This document shows, piece by piece, positions 1 to 12,275 of a DNA stretch of 64,000 nt (within the stretch, counting starts at the first letter, position 1; the number at the start of each line of letters is the position of its first letter). The stretch is from Yamagishiella unicocca (taxonomy: Eukaryota; Chlorophyta; Chlorophyceae; Chlamydomonadales; Volvocaceae), in the NCBI GenBank assembly GCA_003116995.1, contig BDSL01000043.1:248001-312000 (forward strand), written 5' to 3'. Made by a program: the position numbers and the translations under genes. Below the pieces are notes generated by a model, which was not told where the DNA came from, ran no database searches, and was given only the letters and a program-made list of their open reading frames with translations.

Positions 1-2581
1 ATGTCCGCCCACGTGTCGGTGAAGTCCATGTAGTAGCTGTCGTACTGGGGGCTGTACGAGATCGTGCTGAAGGCGTAGTTGATGTGCGTCAGCTTTGCCG
101 CGTAGGCGGTCAGGCTGGGGGGCACGCCACCTTGGTTGTACCTGCGCATCATGGATGTTGGGCAACGGCCCGGACAAGCTTGACATTAAAAACCTGCCCA
201 GCTTCGTTGGGGTAAGAGGAACACAGGGGATGACAACGAATACAGTTGCACAATGGTTTGGGATTTGACCTTCTGAACGGTATCTAGCCCATCCTAGCTA
301 GCTTGTAAGCTAACCCACCAGCGCCAATTCTCCAGGTATCCGATGACCTTGTGCGAGCTGGGAGACGCCGGGGACGGGGGCGGCGGCGGTGATGAAACGG
401 GGGAGGGAGAGGACGAGGGCGCCGGCGACGCGCTGGGGCTCGGGCTGGGGCTCGGACTAGGGCTGGGCCTTGGGGGAGGAGGGGAGCTGCTCGCCGAGGG
501 ACTGGGTCTGGGGCTAGGGCTGGATGTGTTGGGCTGGGGGTTGGGGGAGGGAGATGCGGTTCCGGAGCTGTCACCGTTGCTGCCGCTGCATTGGACGTTA
601 GCGGGCCAGTCACAGTACTTTCCTGAGGCGCTGAAGACGAGGCCGCTGGGGCAGCTCTGCACGTATGTCACGCCGTTGGAGCAGGTAATGTACGAGCCGC
701 AAGTCGCGTCGCATGGGTTGGGGTACATAGCGTTGGCTTTGCCGGAGCACCAGTTGGTGGTGGTGCAGGTTGTGGGGCTGGGTGAGGCACTGGGGCTGGG
801 GCTGGGGCTTGGCGAAGGGGAGAGGCTGGGGCTAGGAGAAGCGCTGGGGCTGGGAGAAGCGCTAGGGCTGGGCGGGGTGGGGCTGGGCGGGCGGGGACTG
901 GGCGGGCGGGGACTGGGCGAGGGAAGAGGAGAAGGGCTGGGCTGGGGGGTGGGTGACGGCGAGGCGCCGGACCTGGGCAGGATGCGGACGTCCGCACAGT
1001 TCCAAAACTCCTCCGGAAAGAGTGCCGCGGTGGCGCCACAGAAGCCCATGCCGATCTTGTCGCAGCTGGTGGGACCGGCTGCGGGGGTGAAGTCCGGGTC
1101 CTCCTGCACAAGCAGGATCAGTCCGACGGGCGACAGTCAAGGGACGACCAAGTAATAAGTAAGGCACACAGTGCAACGAAGCAAGGAAGATGTACGATGG
1201 TGATGGTGTAAATCATCCGTCTGATGATGCCACTAGTTGCTTGGTTGCCCTGTTCCTTTCGTCCAGACGGCTCGTCACCCTGTGCACATCCCCCCTCGCG
1301 TCCGCACCCAGCCACCCACCTCTACACATGGCAGCGCGCACGAGTTGGCAGTAGCATACCACCACTGCAGCACACAGTTGTCGCACGTCACGCCGGTCGG
1401 CAGCCGGTACTTCAAGCCGTACGTGTTGACGCCGGCGTAAGGCCCAATGGTCTGCTGGTAGACGCGGGCGCTGCCGTCGTTCTTGGCCGTGAGGTACCAG
1501 TAGCGGTCACCCGGGCGGACGGCGTCGGCGCGGGTGAGCCAGTGGGCGTCCAGGCAGGCCTCAGTCACGTCGGTGCTGGGGCACAGCCGGAAGGCGAAGC
1601 GGCCCCGGTGGTCGGCGGTGATGCTCACGGAGATCTCGATCTGGATTCGGACAGTTCCAAATCGTGGCAGTTGGGAAGGAGGTGATGGGGGGGCCTCTCA
1701 GGGTTGCTGATGGCTGGGCGGCATCGGACGGAATGGACGGAATGCCGTATCGTACACGCTACCCTATCCAACGAAAGGAGCATGGAAAAGAAATCGTAGG
1801 AAGGAAGAGCAAGGCGCAGATAGATGGGCAGGACCTGCAGGACCCACCACGTCGCCCTCGGTGTAGTTGGCCTGGATGGGGCGGGGCGCCATCCAGCGGG
1901 GGTTCGGGTCGTCGGCGCGGTTGCCGCACACGCCGAACGCGCCATGTGGCCAGAAGCGCGTGAAGCTGCCGCTCACCACGCCCACGCCTGCAGCGGAACC
2001 ATGTACGGTACGAATGGAGAGATGTCAATGGTTAGTGACGTACGCCGACCGAGGAGAAGGGAAGCAGACATGCGTGGGACGGGGATGGACCAGGAGAGAA
2101 GTACGGTTATCAGTTCGCAAGAGCTCGCAGGTAGTTGAGACAGGGACTCGTTCCTTAAAGTTGCTGAGGCAGCCGATATCCGAATCCAACATTTGAGTGC
2201 AAAGCAGACGTGTCATGTTATTCCCTAACCAATGACAACGCGTTGCAAGTAATCATGGTCAAAGCATTAGTAGTACGGTGGCCCCTGGTGGCCCCATTCT
2301 TCACCAACAACTCCGATTTGAGCTCCTATGTAAACATTGTTTGCACAACATGCAAGCGAATACGATGCATGCATCGAGCTGAATCCAGCCAGACATTCAT
2401 CGCAGTCTTACATACCTCCGGCGCTGAGCTCATTGGGGCTGTACTCGGTGTACGGGTCGGGGTCGTACAGGCGGGAGTGCATATTTCGCGACAGCGGGGC
2501 CGCCAGGAAGCCGTGGCCCATCACGATGGTGGGTGCGGCGGCCGCGAGGACCGCAGCCACAACCAGCAGAGCTCGACACAT
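1..2581 (-). CDS. Secreted AA15 LPMO-CBM14-GH18 chitinolytic fusion, left copy (3' part off window)
   Basis: This is the minus-strand twin of the complete gene at 6564-11019. Exons read complement(2416..2581), (1848..1987), (1320..1640), (319..1103) and (<1..141), all with GT-AG borders and the same phases as the other copy. The first exon encodes a signal peptide followed by HGFLAAPLSRN, so the mature protein starts with His, as LPMOs require. The next exons carry the AA15 signatures ADHRG and LPTGVTCDNCVLQW. The fourth exon holds the end of the LPMO domain (EEFWNCADV), a Pro/Ser linker, a six-Cys CBM14-like domain, a second linker and the start of GH18 (VIGYLENW). Every exon in view is open, so this copy looks functional rather than a pseudogene. 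Compared with the right copy, exon 4 is 9 nt longer and the linkers differ. The remaining GH18 exons lie outside the window, so completeness cannot be judged. Confidence 0.85.
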
Positions 2582-2973
2582 GATGTGCGATGATCTGCAG
2601 CGGTGGAGATGGATTGGTGGATGGGTTGGGTGAGGGGACAGGTGAGTAGGTGGATGGGCGATGCACGGGCAGATACAGTAAGTATGTGTAAGCCGATCGG
2701 TAAGAGCGATAGACAGATCGAACGGTCCTCACATACAGACGCTATGAGACGCAGTCTCTACTTTGTCTTACCGTGTCGCTTAATTGCAGAGGCCTCAGCA
2801 GATAGGAACTGCAGTTTAACTAAAAGCAGGTACGTTTTTGTTGGGCCAGCAGGTTGGGTGACGACGGAGAGCAGATAGATTAGTAGGGATTCTTAGCACT
2901 TCCTTAAAGAGTACAATCGGTAGCGTTTGACATGTGACTTTGCTTGGTAAACCAATAATCCAGAACCAATGAG

Positions 2974-2981
2974 CTTTTATA
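2974..2981 (-). promoter_or_regulatory. Candidate TATA box of the left chitinase copy
   Basis: TATAAAAG on the minus strand lies about 390 nt before the start codon at 2581. The same octamer and its flanks are kept in the other arm at 6177-6184, while neighbouring upstream sequence has drifted. The long distance implies a long 5' leader or a leader intron. Confidence 0.45.
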
Positions 2982-3540
2982 CCACATCCAGAAGGCAACA
3001 GGCGGCTTGATGCCGGACATTGTACGGCAGGCTGTGGTCACTCCTCACTCGAGGAGAGTGAGAACGTAGTCGTCAGCACCCGTACGGCAGCTAGACTATT
3101 GCTGCGACCGCTGCCCGGCGAAGTGACAGATCCTGACAGCAGCTGCCTTGCCATATCAATGTTAGTTTTGGTGATGGTTCCTACGCACGGCGCTGCCCCA
3201 TACATCGCCTGAATGCGCAGCGCAGATGACGCACAGGCCTTTGCTCCGCCTGTGTTACAGCAATCACTTTAGCCAGGGAAAGTCAGAACTGGTCATCACC
3301 TTTATCACACTTAGATACATCACAGTGAGGCTTGAGCCATGCGGGCTTGTATAATTCGCCATTTTACTCGGCTTCAAGAAAAAATGGTTTAGGTTGGCGC
3401 TTCAAGTAGTTTAATGCTGACCTGGTGTACAGCGGTAGCCGCACACCGCCACCGCCATGTCGACCAGTCGGACATACTGCTGCTGCGCGACCGTTACGAA
3501 GCCGTCGCCCACTGGCGCATTGCTCAATTTCCCAAACGTA

Positions 3541-5609
3541 ATGCCAAGTAAACGTAGCATATAGAATGATATCTGATCAGCTGGAACTATAGCATTGATT
3601 GCTGTTGATTGATTACAAGCTCTAAGGCCCAGACGAGCCAGGAGGCTCATGCATGGACCGCTAACCGAGCAATTCGCAAACAAGGATAGAAAACATTTAC
3701 GTAAACATGCCCAAGTAACGCTGCTGTAAACCAACAAACTCAGGCTGGCTCCCCCCGGGCCCCCGGGCTTCCTGCATTACGAAGGCGGGGCGCCACGCCG
3801 TACGGTGGGTTCCCCTTCGCGTCCACTCTGGCACGCCTCGTCCCTACCATGCCAGGCCTCGCCTCGCATGGGTTTCTCTCACTGGGCAGCCGCGGCCGCC
3901 GCCGTGACCACGGGTCGCACCGGCCGGTTCTTTCGTGCCGGCATCCAGTTCTGCCCCCATAGGACTATCTATAGGCTCTACCATGGCCAGCTCGCCCTCG
4001 GCGCCGACGCCATGCTGGAAGTCGCAGCGGGACTTATCGCACGCCAGGTGGAACGGCCCATTAGAACACCAGCCAGGGTATCGCACGCCAGGTGGAACGT
4101 TATAACACCAGCCAGGGCGCACGCCCTGGACCATCATACGCATCCCTTCCTCGGAAGCGAAAGCCGGGATGTAAGCTCACCACCGCTAACTAACGCCGCC
4201 TCGATTTGGGCCCGCAGCCTGGGGACACGTATGCCCGGCGGCTCGAAGGGGGGCGCTTCCACCCCTCCTCCCGGCGGCGCTGCCAATTCCGTTCCCGGGT
4301 GCGCCACGCACCGCTCCTGCCCTTGGTGCCGTCGCCTGCCATGCTGCCCCGCCCGGAGCCAGAGGTTGCCGACCGCCCAGCAGCCGGTGCCGCTCGCCCA
4401 ACGGGCTCCTGCTGGGTCCGGAGCAGCTGCTTTGCCACCAGGAGGGACACCTGGGAGGTGAACTGCGCGATTGCCTGGAGCAAGCGGGCGGGCCCCGCCA
4501 ACTGGGGGCCACGGTACCGGCTGCAAGCCTCCCTCCGCCAGCCCGCCATACATACACGGCAGCTGCCTTGATAGTGGAGCACCACGAGTGCTCGGGAGTG
4601 AGGCAATCCTAAGCCAGCCGTGAATTGTCCGGGCGTTAGGCACTGCGCGAGTTGCGCGCGGCGGATTGCGAGTGCGTCGGCGCTCAATGCATGGTGTCTG
4701 CCGGATTGCTGGCGCGTCGGCGCTCAGTGAGTGGCGTCTGCCGGATTGCTAGCGCCGCTCGGCTGGGTCGACCCACCACTGGGCCCGGGCGGTAGTCCTA
4801 CTGCTTGGGGTCCAGTGCGCTCAAGAGCGCTCCTACGGGCAGCCTGCACTCAGGGGATTCCCAAATTTCTTGGTGATATCTCAAACAAATAACTGCCCTT
4901 CGTGTGCAGTGGATGCGCTGCAGCAGGTGAAGGGGATGCTGGGTATTTTGGGAGAGGGGTACGACGCGGTCCTGTACGACCGAATACGGCGGTAAAGTCA
5001 CAGCAGGGATGTGGGTGCGGTAAGATGGGGGCGGGGACAGCAGGCGAGCCCCGGCCCCGGGGCCCGGGGAAGCGAGATGGGTCGAGCGAGAGGCAGCAGG
5101 TCAGGGTTCCTCGAGGTGCCTCGATGGTCGTCCAAGAGGATCAAAGGCTCTCCTTGCGGGTTCTCAACTGAAAACGTTTCACTAAACCACTCGGGGCCCT
5201 TGTATGTTGGAGTTCGTCTAGACATAGCAGCCAGGGGCGGCGCTTGGCCTCCGGCTTAACTCACACAAAAAAGGGAGTGTACTTTCGAGTCGTTTTTACC
5301 CTTCCGTGCCGTCCTTCGGGTTTCTTCGCTTGTTCCCCGGAGCCACAGAAATAGGGCACACAGGTAACGGGTGGTGCGGCAGACGACGGAAACGTGTCGT
5401 GCGGCAGACGACGGAAACGGCTACTGCCCTGGCTCGCCACAGGATTCATAAGTAACCGTGCGGATACTGTGCCTCACAGTTGCAAGCGTAATTCAGTAGT
5501 GGTGGCCAAAGGTACGCAACATATAACAACACGGGTCCTGGCAAGCTGGATGCCATCAGGCTTGCTAAAGTTCCAGCTTAACGAATGTCACTCCACCTGA
5601 TAAAGTTCA
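3541..5609. other. Spacer between the inverted-repeat arms, no gene recognised
   Basis: Open frames here (for example 3805-4461 plus and 4134-4643 minus) overlap one another on opposite strands and resemble no family I know. Short tandem duplications are visible: a unit of about 44 bp at 4036-4118, a 39 bp unit at 4661-4755 and a 27 bp unit near 5371-5422. The shared promoter region of the two divergent genes flanks this spacer. Confidence 0.5.
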
Positions 5610-8600
5610 TTTGGCTTCATGTTTGGGAAATTTAGCAATAGCAATGCACCCACAGGCGACGGCTTCGTAACGGTCGCGCAGCAGTATGTCCGACTGGTCG
5701 ACATGGCCGTGGCAGTATGCAGCGACCGCCTTACATCATTCGATAAATGCAAGTGCCAATTTGAACCAATATTTGTTCATAAACTCGTTTGCGAGCCGAG
5801 TAAAATGGCGAAGTTCTGGGAAGCCGGCATGGTTCAAGCCTTAACGTGGTGTAATAAAAATGTAAGGTGCTGACATGTTCCCCAGCTAAAGTGATTGCTG
5901 CAGCAGCGGAGCAAAGACCTGTGCGTCGTCTTGGCATTCTCGGGCATTCAGGCGATGTATGGGGCAGCGCTGTGCAGAGGAACCATCACCAAAACATACA
6001 TTGCTATGGCAAGATGGCTGCTGTCAGAACCTATCACTGTCCCGGGCAGGTGGTCCAGCTGCGGTACGGGTGCTGACTTCGGTTCTCACTCGAGTGAGGA
6101 GTGACCACTGCCTGCCTCGGCCTGCCGTACAATGTCCGACATCAAGCCTGTTGCCTTCTGCACAAGCTGGATGTGGTATAAAAGCTCATTGATCCTGAAT
6201 AACCCTTTATCAAGCAAATTCACATGTCAACCGCTACCGATTGTACTCTTTGAGGAAGTGCTAAGAATCCCTATTAATCTGCGCTCCGCTGTCACCCCAC
6301 GAAAGCGTACCTGCTTTTAGTTAAACTGCAGTTCCTATCTGAAGCCTCTGCAATTAAGCGATACGGTAAGCAAGACAAGTCAGCGGCTGCGTCTCATAGC
6401 GTCTGTGAGAACCTTTAGATCTGTCTATCGCTCGTACCGATCGGCTTCGGCTTCTACATATGTATACTGTATCTGCCCGTGCATCGCCCATCCACCTACT
6501 CGCCTGTCACCTCACCAAACCCATCCACCAATCCATCTCCACCGCCGCAGGTCATCGCACATCATGTGTCGAGCTCTGCTGGTTGTGGCTGCGGTCCTCG
6601 CGGCAGCCGCACCCACCATCGTGATGGGTCACGGCTTCCTGGCGGCCCCGCTGTCGCGAAACATGCACTCCCGCCTGTACGACCCCGACCCGTACACCGA
6701 GTACAGCCCCAATGAGCTCAGCGCAGGAGGTATGTAAAACTGCGATGAAATGTCTGGCTGGATTCAGCTCGATGCATGCATCGTATTCGGTTGCATGTTG
6801 TGCAAACAATGTTTACATAGGAGCTCAAATACGAGTTGTTGGTGAAGAATGGGGCCACCAGGGGCCACCGTACTACTAATGCTTTGACAGTGATTAGTTG
6901 CAGCGCGTTGTCATCGGTTAGGGAATAACATGACATGTCTGCTTTGCACTTAAATTTTGGATTCGGATATCGGCTGCCTCAGCAATTTTGAGGAACGAGT
7001 CCCTGTCCCTCTTAACTATTTGCGAGCTCTTGCGAACTGATAAACGTACTTCTCTCCTGGTCCATCCCCGGCCCACGCATGTCTGCTTCGTTTGTCCTCG
7101 GTCGGCGGTTACGTCACTAACCATTGACATCTCTCCATTCGTACCGTACATGGTTCCGCTGCAGGCGTGGGCGTGGTGAGCGGCAGCTTCACGCGCTTCT
7201 GGCCACACGGCGCGTTCGGCGTGTGCGGCAACCGCGCCGACGACCCGAACCCCCGCTGGATGGCGCCCCGCCCCATCCAGGCCAACTACACCGAGGGCGA
7301 CGTGGTGAGTCCTGCAGGTCTGCCCATCCATCTGCGCCTTGCTTGTCCTGCCTACGATTGCTTTTCCATGCTCCTTTCGTTGGATAGGATAGCTTGTACT
7401 ATACGGCATTCCGTCCATTCCATCCGATGCCGCCCAGCCGTCAGCAACCCTGAGAGCCCACCCGTCCCATCACCTCCCTCCCAACTGCCACTATCCCAAA
7501 CTGGCCGGATGCAGATCGAGATCTCCGTGAGCATCACCGCCGACCACCGGGGCCGCTTCGCCTTCCGGCTGTGCCCCAGCACCGACGTGACGGAGGCCTG
7601 CCTGGATGCCCACTGGCTCACCCGCGCCGACGCCGTCCGCCCGGGTGACCGCTACTGGTACCTCACGGCCAAGAACGACGGCAGCGCCCGCGTCTACCAG
7701 CAGACCATTGGGCCTTACGCCGGCGTCAACACGTACGGCTTGAAGTACCGGCTGCCGACCGGCGTGACGTGCGACAACTGTGTGCTGCAGTGGTGGTATG
7801 CTACTGCCAACTCGTGCGCGCTGCCATGTGTAGAGGTGGGTGGCTGGGTGCGGACGCGAGGGGGGACGTGTGCATGGTGATGAGCTGTCTGGACGAAAGG
7901 AACAGGGCAACCAAGCAACTAGTGGCATCATCAAACGGATGATTTACACCATCACCATCGTACTTCCTTGCGCTGTGTGCCTTACTTATTACGTGGTCGT
8001 CCCTTGACTGTCGCCCGTCGGACTGATCCTGCTTGTGCAGGAGGACCCGGACTTCACCCCCGCAGCCGGTCCCACCAGCTGCGACAAGATCGGCATGGGC
8101 TTCTGCGGCGCCACCGCGGCACTCTTTCCGGAGGAGTTTTGGAACTGTGCGGACGTCCGCATCCTGCCCAGGTCCGGCGCCTCGCCGTCACCCACCCCCC
8201 AGCCCAGCCCTTCTCCTCTTCCCTCGCCCAGTCCCCGCCCGCCCAGTCCCCGCCCGCCCAGCCCCACCCCGCCCAGCCCTAGCGCTTCTCCCAGCCCCAT
8301 CGCTTCTCCCAGCCCTAGCCCCTCCCCTTCGCCAAGCCCCAGCCCCAGCCCCAGTGCCTCACCCAGCCCCACGACCTGCAGCACCACCAACTGGTGCTCC
8401 GGCAAAGCCAACGCTATGTACCCCAACCCATGCGACGCGACTTGCGGCTCGTACATTACCTGCTCCAACGGCGTGACATACGTGCAGAGCTGCCCCAGCG
8501 GCCTCGTCTTCAGCGCCTCTGGAAAGTACTGCGACTGGCCCGCCAACGTCCAATGCAGCGGCAGCAACGGTGACAGCTCCGGAACCGCATCCCCCTTCCC

Positions 8601-9125
8601 CAGTGCCCAGCCCAGCCCTAGCCCCAGCCCCAGTCCCTCGGCGAGCAGCTCCCCTCCTCCCCCAAGGCCCAGCCCTAGTCCGAGCCCCAGCCCGAGCCCC
8701 AGCGCGTCGCCGGCGCCCTCGTCCTCGCCCTCCCCCGTTTCATCACCGCCGCCGCCCCCGTCCCCCGCGTCTCCCAGCTCGCACAAGGTCATCGGATACC
8801 TGGAGAATTGGCGCTGGTGGGTTAGCTTACAAGCTAGCTAGGATGGGCTAGATACCGTTCAGAAGGTCAAATATTCCCAAACCATTGCGCAACTGTATTC
8901 GTTGTCTTCCCCTGTGTTCCTCTTACCCCAACGAAGCTAATGTCAAGCTTGTCCGGGCCGTTGCCCAACATCCATGATGCGCAGGTACAACCAAGGTGGC
9001 GTGCCCCCCAGCCTGACCGCCTACGCGGCAAAGCTGACGCACATCAACTACGCATTCAGCACGATCTCGTACAGCCCCCAGTACGACAGCTACTTCATGG
9101 ACTTCACCGACACGTGGGCGGACAT
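5610..9125 (+). repeat. Right arm of the large imperfect inverted repeat
   Basis: This is the counterpart of 1-3540 in the opposite orientation. It contains the first five exons of the complete chitinase gene and its upstream region. The right end given here is set only by the window edge on the other arm. Confidence 0.85.
6177..6184 (+). promoter_or_regulatory. Candidate TATA box of the right chitinase copy
   Basis: TATAAAAG lies 387 nt before the start codon at 6564 and is conserved with the minus-strand copy at 2974-2981. No transcript start is known, so this is an inference from position and conservation. Confidence 0.45.
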
Positions 9126-11019
9126 CGGGGCCTGCCTCACCGGCTCTTGCCCTGCGGTGAGCGCCGTGTTTTGCGGAGGCAGAGGGATGGGATGAAGAAC
9201 TTTATGAGCCCCAGGGGTTACCAAAATCGTCGGGCCGGTCCAATCACATTGGATACTGGCCTAGTGTGCGCTGAACTTTGGACTGACGGGTAGCCACCAG
9301 CCAGTGGGATAGCCAACCACATTTCACCAATCGACCAACTAACTGGCGCCTACCCTGCCCGCCGCCAACTCCGCCCGCTTGCCCTCTGCCTGTCCTGCCC
9401 AATACGAAGACCTGCATCGCCCTCAACTCCACCTGCCCGGGCGACAACCTGGCCATGATCCCAACCACCAAGACAGCCGCCGCGGCCTGCCCGTCCACCT
9501 GCTTCAACAGCGGCGGCGCGCCCGGCTACAGCCGCGTGTGCAACACCGTGGCCAAGGACATGTCGGTGCCGCTGCGCGCGTGCGGCCACTACGCCTACGT
9601 GAAGCAGTTCATCGCCAACTCCGCGCCACACGTCCGCGTGCTGATCTCCGTTGGCGGTTGGTACGACAGCAACCTCTTCTCCATGGCGTCCGCCCCTGCG
9701 TACCGCAGCCGCTTCGTGGACTCGGTGCTCGACTTCCTGGACACCTTCGGCTTCGACGGCGTCGACTTCGACTGGGAGTACCCCGGCTTCGAGCACGGCG
9801 GCCAGCCGCCGTACGGCAAGACCGACGGCGGCAGCCCTGACGACGTCCGCGACTGCACGGCGACGACCTGCACGTACGGCGGTCGTAGTACAGACGGCGC
9901 CAACTTCGTCGCGACGCTCAAGGAGCTGCGTTCGCGCCTTGCCAGCCGCCTCAGCCGCCGCGGTGAGACCTACCTGATGACCATGGCGGGCCCAGGCGGC
10001 AATGACAAGCTGGAGAAGATGCCTCTGTCGTCCATCTGCTCGGAGCTGGACTGGATCAACATCATGACCTACGGTGAGCCGGATGCGTGGGTGAGGGCTC
10101 AGGGCGGTATGGCCGCAGCAGCATGTTCGTAGTCAGCGATGGTAGCTGGTAGGTGGCGGGGCAGGTAGGCCTGACTTGGCTTTTCTACCTCCCAAGATGC
10201 TTCGAATAATGCCCATCGTGCCACCGTCAAAACTAAACCCGTTCCTGCATGGCCCTTGACCCAACTACCCATCAGACCTGCACGGCGCCTGGGACTCAAC
10301 GACCAACCACCAGTCCGGCCTGGCCGATCCCTCCGGTGACCAGCTGACCGTGAGCGCCATCGTGGCCGAGTACGTGGCGCGAGGCTGCCCGCGGTCCAAG
10401 CTGGTGGTGGGGGTGCCGTTCTATGGAAGGTGGGTGCGGCGGCGTTGATCGTTGGGGACGAACGAATGAAGGGGGCGGAGGGTCACACTCATACATGCGT
10501 ACCGGGCACGACCTGCTGCAAGGTCGGGATCGACAGTGGACGGGTTGCGAGGGGCGGCAGCCGCGGCGGACAAGCAACGAGCGTGGGCGGTGCCAGGAGC
10601 GACATGGTAGTAGTTTTGAAATGCGCAAATAAATGCCCAAAACGTCGTCGTCACACCATCCCTACCGTGTGCTGCTTGCTTACAGGAGCTTCAAGGGCGT
10701 GCAGGCCGGTCCGGACACCTCACTGCCGGGCTACCGCCAGCCCTTCTCCGCCACCCTGACGGCGCAGCAGGGCTCGACTGTCGCCATGCCAACGCAGAAG
10801 GCCGTAGCGGGCCTGGGATACCGCACCATATACGACTCGGCGCGCAACGCGTCGTACGCGTACGACGCTGCGTCACAGACCTTCATCTCGTACGACAATG
10901 AGGCCGCGGTTGCTGCCAAGGCGGACTTCATCCGCCGCGAGGGCCTGGCGGGAGCCATGGTCTGGGCGCTTGGGCAGGAGACGCCCTCGCTCTGGTCGGC
11001 ACTGACCAGCGGGCTATAA
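6564..11019 (+). CDS. Secreted AA15 LPMO-CBM14-GH18 chitinolytic fusion, complete copy
   Basis: Eight exons (6564-6729, 7165-7304, 7515-7835, 8041-8816, 8985-9156, 9410-10073, 10276-10429, 10686-11019) join in phase to 908 aa. Residues 1-22 form a signal peptide; cleavage exposes His23, the N-terminal ligand of an LPMO copper brace. AA15 marks are ADHRG with His113 (mature His91), LPTGVTCDNCVLQW and NCADV near 244-248. A Pro/Ser linker follows, then a CBM14 (peritrophin-A type) domain at about 320-385 with YPNPC, CPSGL and CDWP, a second linker, and GH18 from about 457. GH18 carries the DxxDxDxE motif FDGVDFDWEYP (acid Glu648) and MTYDLHGAWD. The expected roles are oxidative and hydrolytic cleavage of chitin outside the cell or in the wall; substrate is inferred from the families. 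Each domain reads as intact. The divergent neighbour at 1-2581 is a near-identical duplicate. Confidence 0.9.
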
Positions 11020-12211
11020 TAAACTCGAGGGAGTCGCGGCCCGTTCATTCGAGTATGGATAAAATAACCGAAGGAATTGCCGAATGTGAGTAGTACACGT
11101 TAAGTATTAAAGTACGAAGTGATGCGCGTGGTGAACGACGCATTACTTCTCATGTTTTAGGGAAATAAAAGTCGACGTCTGCTTGTCGCTGCCCCTATGC
11201 CCACGTGCATGCGGCGAACGGACAATTTTGAGCCGCCGTCCTTTCGTCCATTATTCATACCCGGCCCTTTACCTCGGCCACAGAGGAGAGTGCGCCTTGC
11301 CTGCTGCAGAGATTTCGCAGCACTCGACGTAGGTATTGGATATGCAGCTGATTCTCGGGTGGAGGCATGCGAGCACTGTTGAGGGTGCCGCAGATATTGC
11401 TATCTAGGGTGTGACGCCTTGGGTTAGGACAGTAATAGACAGGGTGCAGTATATATGTAGGCAGTCACCAGCAATTCGTACGGAGCGATGGGTATGCGTG
11501 TGGGTTGTGGCCCATCTGCTGAGTGCATGTTAGTGTCATATCCGAGCACCCTGCGCACACACCACGCACAACTCCCCTTGGGGTGGTGGCTGCTGCTACT
11601 TTTGCCTGTACGACCCCGACTGTTCTTGACTGGTGTCTTGATGGTTTTGCCATTGGTGCGGTTGGGCTGGGTTATTGGCTCTTCTCCTTTAGTGTCCGGC
11701 ATGCGGGTGCCCTGAGGTGCCAAGCCAACACGACGATTGGCTGGCGGGCATGTGTTCGTATATAGCAGCAATAGCGGTGGTGTTGCGTCGTTGTTTGTAG
11801 AATGGCAACGCAGGCAAGAAGTTCTGGGTCAAGGTTTCTTGTCGAAACCCTTTGCGGTGCCCCTAGAACCTCATTCCTAGCTTGTTGAGAGGTTCATATA
11901 AGACATATAGGTCCGGTAACCTTAAATGAGCTGGTACTACTGTACATAAAATGGACCAACTGATATTGTTTCGGCCAGATATCACTGTTGCTATTCAAGA
12001 GCGAGTTGGAGGTACGTAACTGGCTGGCTGGGGATGATGTCCTGCTGTCAACGGGCTGCCTTTTACATTTATTGCTTGGCGCCTCGTTGCTTGCTTGGCG
12101 TACTATTGCATTGCACATGAAAGCTGTAACGCGTTATCGTTCTCCTTGTCGCTTGATCCACTGATAATTTCCAGTCGAAGGGACGGGGAGACAGTAGTAT
12201 GGGTAATAATT

Positions 12212-12275
12212 GTTACAGTGGCCCCAAACCTTAAGGCAGAGCCATCGGGCGCATCGCCTGACCATCAGGGTGCCA
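12212..12275 (+). repeat. Dispersed GTTACAGTGGGCCCC element, short copy
   Basis: It shares the opening string GTTACAGTG, an AGAGCCATCGGGCGCATC block and spacing with five other sites in the window (14804, 25397, 29038, 32660, 58655). All copies read on the plus strand as given. It has no coding potential and the family is not recognised. Confidence 0.7.

Larger units (their letters stand above)
1..3540 (-). repeat. Left arm of a large imperfect inverted repeat
   Basis: Read on the minus strand, this stretch matches 5610-9125 in order. It covers the five chitinase exons, their introns and about 960 bp upstream. Matching is closest over the gene and weaker upstream, where blocks near 3160-3240 and 3450-3540 pair with blocks near 5930-6010 and 5620-5720. 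The arm continues past the window edge. Confidence 0.85.

Noticed and set aside
343..1155. 270-codon plus-strand frame rich in Leu-Gly repeats (and its twin at 7989-8792 on the minus strand)
   Set aside because: It is the antisense shadow of the Pro/Ser linkers and CBM14 exon of the chitinase genes. The repeats arise from the GC-rich linker codons.
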